Below are positions 1 through 8,071 of a stretch of DNA of 39,144 nt, piece after piece. Location of the stretch: NCBI RefSeq assembly GCF_014222285.1, contig NZ_JACKZS010000053.1, forward strand, positions 1-39,144. Direction: 5' to 3'. The notes beneath the pieces were generated by a model, which saw only the letters and a program-made list of their open reading frames with translations, was not told the DNA's origin and did no database searches. The DNA is from Nostoc sp. UCD121 (GTDB lineage Bacteria > Cyanobacteriota > Cyanobacteriia > Cyanobacteriales > Nostocaceae). Each line of letters opens with the position of its first letter. The first letter of the stretch is position 1. Both the position numbers and the translations under genes were made by a program.

Positions 1-115
1 GAGCAGGGAGCAGGGGGAGAATTCGTAACTCCTAATTCTTCACTCCTCACGGGCTAAACCTTAGCTATCCGCTAACAGCACGGGCTAAACGCCCCGCTAT
101 CGCTAACGGAACTGT
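1..115. repeat. Short tandem and interspersed repeats at window start
   Basis: Bases 1-16 hold a GAGCAGG-type heptamer repeat and bases 27-50 an ACTCCT-type repeat. From about 48 to 108 there are two related copies of a unit beginning ACGGGCTAAAC and ending in GCTAACRG. The same ACTCCT-type repeat recurs inside the P-type ATPase gene near 20553 and near 23841. These are non-coding interspersed repeats of the kind common in Nostocaceae. No gene is seen in this stretch. Confidence 0.6.
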
Positions 116-140
116 TTTGCCCGATGCCCCATGCCTAAAA

Positions 141-1193
141 TTACTTCGTAGATACTAATAACGGAGCTGTGACAATCTCCTTCAAGCTAACTGAGGAGAG
201 TAGTTCTTCCCATTGCTTGTTAAGAGTTACATTGCTAGGTTGAGTGCTATGTAGGGCTGCAAGTGTTTCCACGCAGTCATACCAAACGCCCTGTTTACCG
301 AAAGCCGCCGCCCGCTTCAGAGCATCTTTTTGCTCCATTGCTATTGTCAGTTCAGCATTAGGCTGGATGCGCTGAATCCAACCATCGACATAAGGCGTAT
401 TTGGGCCGAGCTGTCCATCAACTTTGACAGCTAGAAACCAATGATAGTTTTTTCCAACTGCTAAAGCGGGTGCTTCGGCTGGTAATTTGACAGCAACTAC
501 CCCAGCTTTGAGAGCAACAGGAATGGTCATTTGATACTGTGTATTGCCAGCTTCATCCTTCAGGCTGAACACAGCTTCTTCTGCATTAGAAGCAGGAAGA
601 TATACCAGAATTGTGGGACGTTCAGACACTGTTGTGCCATAGAAGCTTTGAGGTAGGAGTGCAATTAGGGCTGCTGGGCCTGCTGCACCTACAGTTGAAG
701 GATTTAAGTAGTAAGTACCAACCCGAGAAGCTCCTCCACTTGCCTGTTGAGGAGCGTTTTTCTCTGCGCTAGGTGTAAAGAGTTCGCCTCTAGAAGCTCC
801 TCCCGTTGCTTGTCTGGGAGCGCCTTTACCAGCGTTAGGTGTAAAGAGGTCGCCTCTGGAAGCGCCTCCAGTTGCTTGTCTGGGAGCGCTTTTGCCGGCA
901 CTGGGTGTAAACAGACTACCACGGGAAGCGCCTCCAGTTGCTTGTCTGGGAGCACTTTTGCCAGCACTGGGTGTAAACAGACTACCACGGGAAGCTCCTC
1001 CAGTTGCTTGGCTGGGAGCGCTTTTGCTAGAAGCAGGGATAAAGAAATTACCACGGGAAGCTCCGCCGGTTGCTTGGTTGGGAGCGCCATTGTTGATTGG
1101 TGGGGTAAATGTAACAGCATTGGCACTATTCAATGTAGTACTGGTGAATAGAGCGATGACGCTTAATGCACTAGCTAAATATCGACGTTTCAT
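141..1193 (-). CDS. Secreted DUF928-domain protein with six 22-residue repeats
   Basis: I take the ATG at 1193 as start (350 aa): it follows GAGGTG by 7 nt, while the ATG 15 bp upstream overlaps that Shine-Dalgarno site. Residues 1-26 form a Sec signal peptide ending NSANA. Next come six repeats with an exact 22-residue period, each with a core QATGGASRG and a spacer of the LFTPSAGK type. The last copy has diverged (ASGGASRV). The C-terminal half matches DUF928: RPTILVYLP, then GKNYHWFLAV and VDGWIQRIQP. DUF928 proteins are cyanobacterial, of unknown function, and often lie beside CHAT or haemagglutinin-type genes. It is on the same strand, 264 bp downstream of the CHAT gene. The product is probably periplasmic or extracellular. 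The family call is firm; the function is unknown. Confidence 0.85.
   Translation of the reverse strand: MKRRYLASALSVIALFTSTTLNSANAVTFTPPINNGAPNQATGGASRGNFFIPASSKSAPSQATGGASRGSLFTPSAGKSAPRQATGGASRGSLFTPSAGKSAPRQATGGASRGDLFTPNAGKGAPRQATGGASRGELFTPSAEKNAPQQASGGASRVGTYYLNPSTVGAAGPAALIALLPQSFYGTTVSERPTILVYLPASNAEEAVFSLKDEAGNTQYQMTIPVALKAGVVAVKLPAEAPALAVGKNYHWFLAVKVDGQLGPNTPYVDGWIQRIQPNAELTIAMEQKDALKRAAAFGKQGVWYDCVETLAALHSTQPSNVTLNKQWEELLSSVSLKEIVTAPLLVSTK
721..1086 (-). repeat. Six 66-bp tandem repeats inside the DUF928 gene
   Basis: The block encoding GGASRG starts at 721, 787, 853, 919, 985 and 1051, an exact 66-bp period. The copies at 919 and 985 are nearly identical over the whole unit and the outer copies are more diverged. 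That pattern suggests expansion from the centre by slippage or unequal recombination. The period is a multiple of three, so the frame is kept. Confidence 0.9.
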
Positions 1194-1457
1194 GATGTAG
1201 CACCTCATTTGAGAAAAGTAATACTAAATACATTGATGCTGATTGTGGGAAAAAGCTGGATAAATGTTTTCGGCTGAAAGTTAAAGGCTTCAATACCTAT
1301 TAAAAATATAAACGAAACCTAACTTTTATACCGTAAAAGTTTGTACAAATTACGAAGGTTTTACTAAGTAACTTCACTTAGGTAAAAAAGGGATGCAGAG
1401 AGTAGAGCGAAGCTTGCGGTTTAAATCCCTCACTAAATCTCCTTCCTGCTACCTTCT

Positions 1458-4010
1458 TTACAGCCAGTTACCAACCAAAACAAAGGCAGACCAAAAGAAA
1501 GGATCGCGGAAATCAGTTTGACGGATTAAGTTGATTTGGGCTTGTCGCAGTGCTTCGGCTTTGGTAATTTTGGGCTGTCGCAATTGCTCATAGAAGCGCG
1601 TCATCAGCATCTCGGCTGCTTTATCTTTGACTGGCCAGAGAGTGGCAATGGTTGAGCGCGCACCAGATTTTACAGCCAAGCCTGCTAGTCCAAGAACGGC
1701 GCGATCGTCACCTGCTGCTGTATCGCAAGCACTCAGTACTAGCAACTCAATTGCTTTCGATGATTCACCACCCCGATTTTTGAGAAGTTCTGACAATTCC
1801 TTAACGTTGACTTCTCCATCCCAAGTCAGTAGGAAGGTATCTTCAAGGCGAGAGCTAAACTGTCCGTGAGTTGCCAGATGGACAATATCAGCGCTACTAG
1901 ATTTGACGCGACTGGCAAGGGCTTGACTAGTGAATTGCTGGTTGAGCAACATCGAAGATCGGACTGCCTTCGAGATTTGCTTAACTTCTAATTCTACAGC
2001 AGGCAAAGCACTGAAACCATTACGAGATTGGCTGATACCGCCGACGATCGCATTAATCTGATTTCCTTGGAGCGATCGCGCACTCATCAATTGCATTCCC
2101 GGTGAGAGTGCAACAGCATACTTTTCGATCAAATATTGCTTCCCGTCATACAAAGCTGATATGGGAATATTACGTAATCGACCATCCAAAACAAATACTA
2201 GTGTTTGGGTATCTTTAAAAGCTTGATCCATTTCGGCAGGACGAATTAACCAACTATAAATTTCTTGGGACAAGCGATCGCGCTCTTTGGAGTTGGAGAC
2301 AGGATTTAGGGCAACTAATAATTTTTCTAGAGTTTGTTCGATGTCGGCTTGAGATTTTTGTGTGACATAGTAACGCAACGGTTGCCCGGTTTTGGAAAGG
2401 ATTACCGCTAGGCGATCTGGCAAGATAATCGGATAAACAACGGTTGCATTGGGATCAATTTGGTCAATCTGCTGAGATATATCTAAGCAAGCTTCCCGGA
2501 AAAAATTATCGAGTTCTGCAACTTGGAGTGCCTCAATCAAGTCACGAGCTTCCATTAGTTCTGCTTGACTGGGTTGCTGATCTAGGAGTAAACCTACAAG
2601 TTCTCGGTAAACAGGCTCCACACTTTCACGAAAGGAGAACTGAACATCGGGGTTGACTGAAACTAAATCTCCCCTAATTGACTTTAAAGCTTTGACCGCT
2701 TCAGTATAAGCAGTAATTGCTTCTGGGCGATCGCCCTGTTCTTTATACAACTGTCCCACCTGCCAAGCAGATTGAGCAATGATATCCTCAGCTTGGAGTT
2801 GACGTGCTATGTTGAGGGATTTCTGAGTTAACTCCTGCGCTTGTGATAACTGCTGTGTACGACGATAGAGTTTTCCCCACTGATGCAGTGCGTAAGCTTC
2901 TGCTTGAGCATCCTGGATCTGCTGTGCAGACTTGACTGTGACTGCCATGAGTTTCGCCAGGTCTTTCATCGGTATGATTTGGCTAGAATTTGACTGCCGA
3001 TTCAGTGAGGCAACAAAATTAATAGCTGCGTAGAGAGAGGTATGACTGGGGGGCAGTTCTGTGAGTTGTTTTAGTAATTGAGGCGCGAGTGGGGTAGCCA
3101 ATTCAGGCTTGTCATAGTCGAGGAAAAGCTTGAAATGCCCTAAACGCGCCTGTAAGCGATCGCCTGGATTTGTCGCTACCTGTTCTGCTTGTTCAAAGTA
3201 ATCTAATGCCGTCTTTGGATCTTTTAAGTCTACGGCGGTTTTTCCTAAGCTTAGTAGGATGGAACTCAACTGAGGTGTAGTTTCAATTTTACGAGCGATC
3301 GCTAAACTTTGCTCTAACACCTGTTGGCTCTTGCCAGAGTCGCCAATCATCAATAGGGCTAAACCAAGCGATCTTAGCCCACTAACTTTAATTTCCGAAT
3401 CTGGCATTGCTCCTAGCTTTTGATTTAGCTCCTCCAACTGCTGTTTAGAACGGCGATAAAATCCCAAACTTTGTAAAGCTTGTGCCTGGTTAATTTGACT
3501 ACCCAAGCTGCCCATTTTATCGCCTGCTAGATCATAATATTTTTGAGCTTGTTGCCAACTTTCGAGAGCAGTTTCGGCTTTGCCATTGTGCAATTGCAAA
3601 TTTGCTTTGGTATTGAGTGCCTGTGCCCAGAGAATCGCATCAGCAGAGGGAATAGAGGTTTGTAAGAGTTTTAAGCTTTGCTCAATAGACTCTTCGGCCG
3701 CTTTCCATTGGTTAAGTTCCTGTTGTGCCAGTGAAAGGTAACTTAAGCTTAGGGCTTCGTTAAGGCGATCGCCTTGAGTATGGTAGCCTTGTGCTGCCGT
3801 TTGCCAAATCATTACGGCTTCTGCAAAGTGTCCTGAACGGTAGAGGTTTCGTCCCTGTTCTATCTGGTTGGTAGATGCTGGGGCATTCAGAGTAGATTTT
3901 GCTGATACTTGCACAGATGCTTTAATAGGAGTAATAGTCACTGCCAAACACAAGCTCAAAATACTCAGACCAATATATAGCCAACGACGTTCTTTGATTG
4001 GGAAAGCCAT
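1458..4010 (-). CDS. Exported TPR-CHAT (caspase-like) protein
   Basis: This 850-aa protein starts with a basic stretch (KERRW) and a hydrophobic segment (about residues 10-30), a signal peptide or anchor. Residues about 50-460 are TPR-type helical repeats. The C-terminal third is a CHAT domain (Caspase HetF Associated with TPRs) with the expected dyad: His715 in HLATHGQ and Cys762 in LSACDTAAGDD. These are followed by GLAGLAVKSGARSTIATLWPV and a C-terminal FWSAFVLVGNW. CHAT domains belong to clan CD cysteine peptidases (caspase, separase, gingipain relatives). Both catalytic residues are present, so the enzyme is probably active. The export signal places it outside the cytoplasm, unlike CHAT proteins of CRISPR type III-E systems. 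The secreted DUF928 repeat protein lies downstream on the same strand. The substrate is unknown. Confidence 0.9.
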   Translation of the reverse strand: MAFPIKERRWLYIGLSILSLCLAVTITPIKASVQVSAKSTLNAPASTNQIEQGRNLYRSGHFAEAVMIWQTAAQGYHTQGDRLNEALSLSYLSLAQQELNQWKAAEESIEQSLKLLQTSIPSADAILWAQALNTKANLQLHNGKAETALESWQQAQKYYDLAGDKMGSLGSQINQAQALQSLGFYRRSKQQLEELNQKLGAMPDSEIKVSGLRSLGLALLMIGDSGKSQQVLEQSLAIARKIETTPQLSSILLSLGKTAVDLKDPKTALDYFEQAEQVATNPGDRLQARLGHFKLFLDYDKPELATPLAPQLLKQLTELPPSHTSLYAAINFVASLNRQSNSSQIIPMKDLAKLMAVTVKSAQQIQDAQAEAYALHQWGKLYRRTQQLSQAQELTQKSLNIARQLQAEDIIAQSAWQVGQLYKEQGDRPEAITAYTEAVKALKSIRGDLVSVNPDVQFSFRESVEPVYRELVGLLLDQQPSQAELMEARDLIEALQVAELDNFFREACLDISQQIDQIDPNATVVYPIILPDRLAVILSKTGQPLRYYVTQKSQADIEQTLEKLLVALNPVSNSKERDRLSQEIYSWLIRPAEMDQAFKDTQTLVFVLDGRLRNIPISALYDGKQYLIEKYAVALSPGMQLMSARSLQGNQINAIVGGISQSRNGFSALPAVELEVKQISKAVRSSMLLNQQFTSQALASRVKSSSADIVHLATHGQFSSRLEDTFLLTWDGEVNVKELSELLKNRGGESSKAIELLVLSACDTAAGDDRAVLGLAGLAVKSGARSTIATLWPVKDKAAEMLMTRFYEQLRQPKITKAEALRQAQINLIRQTDFRDPFFWSAFVLVGNWL

Positions 4011-4675
4011 AAATAATTAGTAATACCTTAAAGGATAGTCACACCACTCACTTAAATATTGCCCAACTGTTCGTGCAATCTATCACTTCTAGCTTTCACG
4101 GAACGGTATTTGTTGAGCGATGGCATAAAACTTAAATACTGTAATGTATCATTCTGGACGGAAATCGCGGCGATCTTCAGCCCTAAAAAAGCCGTGCTGT
4201 GCTGTACTAGCTAGCGTAAATTCAGTTACCATGTCAATTAACTCGACAAGTAGGAGTGATTGATGAATTGCTCCTACTTTGCAATTTCTGTGTTTTTATC
4301 TGAGGTCGAAATCTCCGACTAATCTTATTTTGCGATCGCTAGCAACGAGCTAGTAACCACGCTGATTCAACGGCTCAGTAATCAGTTTAATCGTCACCCT
4401 TGCCTGCGGCATCTCCTACTTCCAAATAATCATGATGTGAGCATCCCTAATCTTCACTGCTCCAAATTGCATTCATTCTTACGACAGATATATTGTTAGT
4501 GTGATTATGTCTATTAGCATAGTCAGAATCTCAGCATTTAGATGCTTGGAAAAATATTTCCCCACATGATTTAATAATATTAAGTAATTTACAACTCAAT
4601 GTAATCCTATTCTCAATAGACCTTCCAATAGTTTCTGTAAGTTAATTATTTGTAACTAGATAGCAGTTTTAAATA
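4011..4675. other. 665-bp intergenic region, no gene seen
   Basis: This is the divergent upstream region of the CHAT gene (minus) and a small membrane-protein gene (plus). It contains one HIP1 site (4334-4341) and the hairpin at 4248-4279. I see no coding frame or RNA gene. Confidence 0.6.
4248..4279. repeat. Hairpin, arms AAGTAGGAG.../...CTCCTACTT
   Basis: Arms at 4248-4260 and 4267-4279 pair over 13 positions, of which the outer nine are perfect, around a 6-nt loop (TGATGA). There is no strong T-run on either side, so it is a weak terminator candidate or a short palindromic repeat. Confidence 0.45.
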
Positions 4676-4954
4676 ATGGAAAATACATTAATTGATAAAA
4701 CCTTTCGTGACAGCGATGGCAAAATTGTTTTAGCTCAGATGCCAAACCTGCCACTGATTGTTTGGATAGTAACCAGTTTACTCGCTCTAATTTTTACAAG
4801 TGGTAAAATCAATACAGTTTTAGACGTGGTAGCAAATGGCTCTTTGTTTACTTGGGCGTGGCTGGAATTATTTCAAGGCGTTAATTATTTTCGTAGAGCG
4901 TTAGGTCTTGCTGTATTAATTGGGATTGTTGCATTAAAAATTCAGTATTCATAA
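4676..4954 (+). CDS. Small membrane protein, unknown function
   Basis: A 92-aa protein with an N-terminal hydrophilic part (MENTLIDKTFRDSDGKIV) and hydrophobic segments at about 28-41, 55-64 and 73-88, probably two to three membrane spans. The central segment carries the aromatic motif TWAWLELFQGVNYFRRALG, which argues for a real protein rather than a chance frame. No Shine-Dalgarno site stands out before the ATG. I do not recognise the family. Confidence 0.6.
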   Translation: MENTLIDKTFRDSDGKIVLAQMPNLPLIVWIVTSLLALIFTSGKINTVLDVVANGSLFTWAWLELFQGVNYFRRALGLAVLIGIVALKIQYS

Positions 4955-4974
4955 CGGACTCAGCAATTTAAGAT

Positions 4975-5055
4975 TTAGGACTTACGCAAAAATTGCCAAA
5001 AAGCTTAATTTCTCGTATAGAAGAGAAGAATTTGTAGAGTATGCGTAAGTCCTAA
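4975..5055. mobile_element. MITE-like element with 14-bp terminal inverted repeats
   Basis: Perfect inverted repeats TTAGGACTTACGCA (4975-4988) and TGCGTAAGTCCTAA (5042-5055) bound 53 bp of non-coding sequence. The end GACTTACGCA recurs as a solo copy at 22294-22303. Size, termini and lack of coding capacity fit a miniature inverted-repeat element mobilised in trans. The transposase family cannot be named from here. Confidence 0.6.
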
Positions 5056-5392
5056 TAATTAAGCAAAATTATGGTTGTTCAGTACGCTATCTCAGCTAAA
5101 CTGTAACTTTTCCAAACATACAATAAAGCCGACGTTGGAAGAACCATAAAAAAGCTAACTAGTTGGGAATCCCTAAAACTCATGGACGAATCAACTCTAT
5201 CGGGTATCTTTCCAAAATTGTCGAAATGGTGAACGAATTGTAAAGGTTTATCCAGAATGACAATTGCTCGAAATTGTTGCAATTATATTTAAAAGCCAGA
5301 TTTTTCCCCTCGAAAACCAATTTGCAACTGTTTAGGGCTGATCTTTTTTCCACGTAATATAGTTTACACAACCCTGTCCGTCAGCATACTGG

Positions 5393-5436
5393 CGCAGCTA
5401 CAGTGCCAGGTTTTGCAACTTGGCACTGTAGCTGCG
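5393..5436. repeat. Perfect 16-bp inverted repeat (strong hairpin)
   Basis: Arms CGCAGCTACAGTGCCA (5393-5408) and TGGCACTGTAGCTGCG (5421-5436) pair perfectly around a 12-nt loop, itself able to form GTT/AAC. There is no T-tract behind it on the plus strand. It lies about 70 bp upstream of the candidate ndhD promoter. It could be an interspersed palindrome, a protein-binding site or a terminator for upstream transcription. Confidence 0.65.
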
Positions 5437-5506
5437 TCGATATTTTATGTCAACCGACAATTAAACTTAACTAGAAAATGTAACCATATTGTAACGGTGG
5501 CTTTAG

Positions 5507-5535
5507 TTGACGTTGCAAAAGTTTATATTTAGAAT
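5507..5535 (+). promoter_or_regulatory. Candidate sigma-70 promoter for ndhD
   Basis: TTGACG (5507-5512), a 17-bp spacer, then TAGAAT (5530-5535), a good match to the vegetative consensus. It would give a 5' untranslated region of about 160 nt before ndhD. Confidence 0.45.
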
Positions 5536-5705
5536 GGAATCGGCAAAATATGATAAGTATTTATTCTTATTTATCCTGATGATCTGAGATTCAATGAGTA
5601 TATATTCTTGTAAATAGTTAAGATTAAATCTTCTAGAGTTTAAGATTGTTTACAAAAGTATAGATTCCTTAATATAATGAAATCAAAAGTGAGAAGGCAA
5701 ATTGA

Positions 5706-7331
5706 TTGTCAGAAGTGATGAATGCTATTGAATTTCCCTGGCTAACAGCCATAATCCTCTTACCCTTGGTGGCTACCTTAGCCATTCCCCTAATCCCAGA
5801 CAAAGAAGGTAGAACTGTGCGTTGGTATGGTCTGGGAGTTGCGATCGCTGACTTTGCACTGATGATTTATGCCTTTTGGTATAAGTACGACTTCCAAAGT
5901 TCAACACTCCAACTTGTAGAAAACTATACTTGGATACCGCAGTTAGGTTTGCATTGGGCTGTGGGGGTTGATGGTTTATCGATGCCCTTACTGCTTCTAA
6001 CAGGCTTAATAAATACTCTCGCAATATTCGCGGCTTGGAAAGTTACCACCAAGCCGCGATTATTTTATGGTTTGATGCTAGCGATGTACAGCGCCCAACT
6101 TGGCGTATTTGTTGCTCAAGATTTGCTGCTGTTCTTCCTGATGTGGGAAATCGAGTTAGTGCCGGTTTACCTGCTGATTTCCATTTGGGGAGGACAAAAT
6201 CGCCGTTATGCGGCTACCAAATTCATTCTTTACACAGCCGCCGCATCAATATTTATCTTGATTGCCGGTTTTGCAATGGCATTCTCTGGAGATACCGTCA
6301 CCTTCGACATGGCGACTTTGGGAATGAAAGAATATCCCAAAACCTTGGAATTGTTGGTTTATGCAGGTTTCTTAATTGCCTTCGGTGTAAAACTGCCGAT
6401 TTTCCCTTTACACACTTGGCTACCTGATGCCCACGGTGAAGCATCAGCACCCGGTTCAATGATTTTGGCTGGTGTGTTGTTAAAAATGGGTGGTTATGCT
6501 CTCATCCGCTTCAATGTGGAAATGTTGCCCAATGCCCATGTGGCTTTTGCCCCAGTGCTGGCAATTTTGGGTGTGGTTAACATTGTCTACGGTGCTTGCT
6601 GTGCCTTCGCTCAAACCAATCTCAAACGCCGCTTGGCTTACTCTTCAATAGCCCACATGGGGTTTGTGCTGATTGGGATTGCCTCCTACACAGAACTAGG
6701 TATAAGTGGTGCAGTGCTACAGATGGTATCTCACGGCTTGATTGCTGCTAGCTTGTTCTTCTTGTCTGGCGTAACTTACGATCGCACCCACACCTTGATG
6801 ATGGATAAAATGGGTGGTATGGCCAAGGTAATGCCCAAAACCTTTGCTCTGTTTACCATTGGTTCAATGGCTTCTCTGGCCTTACCCGGAATGAGTGGCT
6901 TTGTGGGTGAGTTGATGGTATTTCTCGGTATCGCCAGCAGTGATGTTTACAGTTCTAGCTTCAAGGTTGTAGTCGTGTTGCTGTCAGCAGTTGGCGTGAT
7001 TTTGACACCAATTTATTTACTGTCGATGCTGCGTCAAGTATTCTACGGTGAACAAAGTCAAGAGTTGCACTTGGATGCTGTGATATCTGATGTCAAACCC
7101 CGTGAAATATTTATTACCGCTTGTTTGTTACTGCCAATCATCGGTATCGGGTTTTATCCCAAATTGGCAACGCAAACTTATGATGTGAAGGCAATAGAAT
7201 TAGCCGCTCATGCTCGTCAAGTTCTACCAGTCGTTGCTCATCAGCAACCATCAAGTCTGTACTCGCGGATTTTTACAGCACCAACATTGGCTACTTCTCA
7301 AGTTGAAAGTTCGATTAACATTTCTGAGTAA
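5706..7331 (+). CDS. ndhD: NAD(P)H-quinone oxidoreductase subunit 4 (NdhD)
   Basis: A 541-aa polytopic membrane protein of the proton-pumping antiporter-like subunits of NDH-1 (complex I) in thylakoid or plasma membrane. Family motifs include [14 protein letters not shown], a membrane glutamate in [58 protein letters not shown] and [10 protein letters not shown]. The likely start is the TTG at 5706 ([10 protein letters not shown]): GAGAAGG ends 7 nt upstream of it but is about 19 nt from the ATG at 5718. It stands alone, without ndhF3/ndhF4 or cup genes, so it is more likely of the NdhD1/D2 respiratory and cyclic-flow type than the CO2-uptake D3/D4 type. That subtype call is inference. Confidence 0.95.
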   Translation: MSEVMNAIEFPWLTAIILLPLVATLAIPLIPDKEGRTVRWYGLGVAIADFALMIYAFWYKYDFQSSTLQLVENYTWIPQLGLHWAVGVDGLSMPLLLLTGLINTLAIFAAWKVTTKPRLFYGLMLAMYSAQLGVFVAQDLLLFFLMWEIELVPVYLLISIWGGQNRRYAATKFILYTAAASIFILIAGFAMAFSGDTVTFDMATLGMKEYPKTLELLVYAGFLIAFGVKLPIFPLHTWLPDAHGEASAPGSMILAGVLLKMGGYALIRFNVEMLPNAHVAFAPVLAILGVVNIVYGACCAFAQTNLKRRLAYSSIAHMGFVLIGIASYTELGISGAVLQMVSHGLIAASLFFLSGVTYDRTHTLMMDKMGGMAKVMPKTFALFTIGSMASLALPGMSGFVGELMVFLGIASSDVYSSSFKVVVVLLSAVGVILTPIYLLSMLRQVFYGEQSQELHLDAVISDVKPREIFITACLLLPIIGIGFYPKLATQTYDVKAIELAAHARQVLPVVAHQQPSSLYSRIFTAPTLATSQVESSINISE

Positions 7332-7384
7332 ATTAACTTCCCATTAAGGGGGCTGCAAGTAAATTCTAAATATTAGGTAAATAA

Positions 7385-7408
7385 AGGGGTGGTTATGAAA
7401 CCACCCCT
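7385..7408. terminator. Hairpin between convergent ndhD and ABM gene
   Basis: AGGGGTGGTT (7385-7394) pairs perfectly with AACCACCCCT (7399-7408) across a 4-nt loop. The plus strand continues AAACCTTTTG and the minus strand TTATTTACC. It lies between two convergent stop codons, so it probably terminates both. Confidence 0.7.
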
Positions 7409-7452
7409 AAACCTTTTGTATTATTTATTGAAAGATTGAAAGGATAATTTCC

Positions 7453-8007
7453 CTATTTAGCATACAGCCACCAACGAAACAAACGGCTAACTCTAGGCAT
7501 GACAACATAGGTCAAAAGTACAACCATCATAATGGTAACGATCAGCGAAATAATCAAAGGTGGTAAACCACGAAGCAGAGGGACTAGAAATGTACTCAAA
7601 ATATTAATCAACACAAATACAGCAGCCCAAGTTAGCAAGGCTATTTTATAGCGGGGTGGGGTTTTCAGTGGTTGACCGGGAATAGAAAACCAAGCTTCTA
7701 ATCCACAAATTTCTTGAACATAAGGGTCAGATTCAACCAAAGATTGGGCTTGAGTTAGCCAGTATTCGCGATCGCGCGATGTCATCCACGCTTTTAAATT
7801 TTCATAATTGTCAAACCGAAAAATGATTACATATTCATTTCGCACGCCAAGCTGGGGACGAATCACATTTGTTCCTAAATGCCCTAGATAGGTTCTAGCA
7901 ACACTAGTAATATTTTTTAACCAAATCTCATAATCGCCTTCACATCCTGATTTGACCAGTTGTGAAATAACCACAGTTACAAATTGATCGTCCTGTTCCA
8001 TCTCCAT
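7453..8007 (-). CDS. Membrane-anchored ABM-domain protein
   Basis: 184 aa. Residues about 8-105 match the antibiotic biosynthesis monooxygenase (ABM) ferredoxin-like fold: VTVVISQLVKSGCEGDYEIW, later VIIFRFDNYENLKAW and a conserved WF near GLEAWFSIPG. Residues about 118-172 hold two hydrophobic helices (IALLTWAAVFVLINILSTFLV; PLIISLIVTIMMVVLLTYVV), followed by RLFRWWLY. ABM domains bind or oxidise small aromatic or heme-like ligands, but many have no known reaction. It follows the propeller gene by 64 bp on the same strand and may be its operon partner. The start could be the ATG at 8007 or the one at 8001. Confidence 0.8.
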   Translation of the reverse strand: MEMEQDDQFVTVVISQLVKSGCEGDYEIWLKNITSVARTYLGHLGTNVIRPQLGVRNEYVIIFRFDNYENLKAWMTSRDREYWLTQAQSLVESDPYVQEICGLEAWFSIPGQPLKTPPRYKIALLTWAAVFVLINILSTFLVPLLRGLPPLIISLIVTIMMVVLLTYVVMPRVSRLFRWWLYAK

Positions 8008-8071
8008 TAGTTATGTCACCATCAAGTTAATAATTCTGAGTTTTTGTAACCGTAGCATGGTTGAGTCATTC

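Larger units (their letters stand above)
4955..5705. other. 751-bp intergenic region upstream of ndhD
   Basis: It holds an 81-bp MITE-like element (4975-5055), a stretch at about 5090-5335 that may be a decayed coding fragment, a perfect 16-bp-arm hairpin (5393-5436) and a candidate ndhD promoter (5507-5535). No intact gene was found. Confidence 0.6.

Noticed and set aside
721..1086. Regularly spaced repeats as a CRISPR array
   Set aside because: The units are contiguous tandem copies within a coding frame, without unique spacers, and no cas gene is near.
747..1151. Plus-strand frames of 134 and 102 codons across the DUF928 repeats
   Set aside because: They are shadows of the 66-bp repeats; repeat DNA keeps several frames open. 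The minus-strand frame has a signal peptide, a Shine-Dalgarno site and a known domain.
1458..4010. CHAT protein as part of a CRISPR type III-E (Craspase) or HetF system
   Set aside because: No gRAMP/Cas gene is present, the protein has an export signal, and HetF has a different domain layout.
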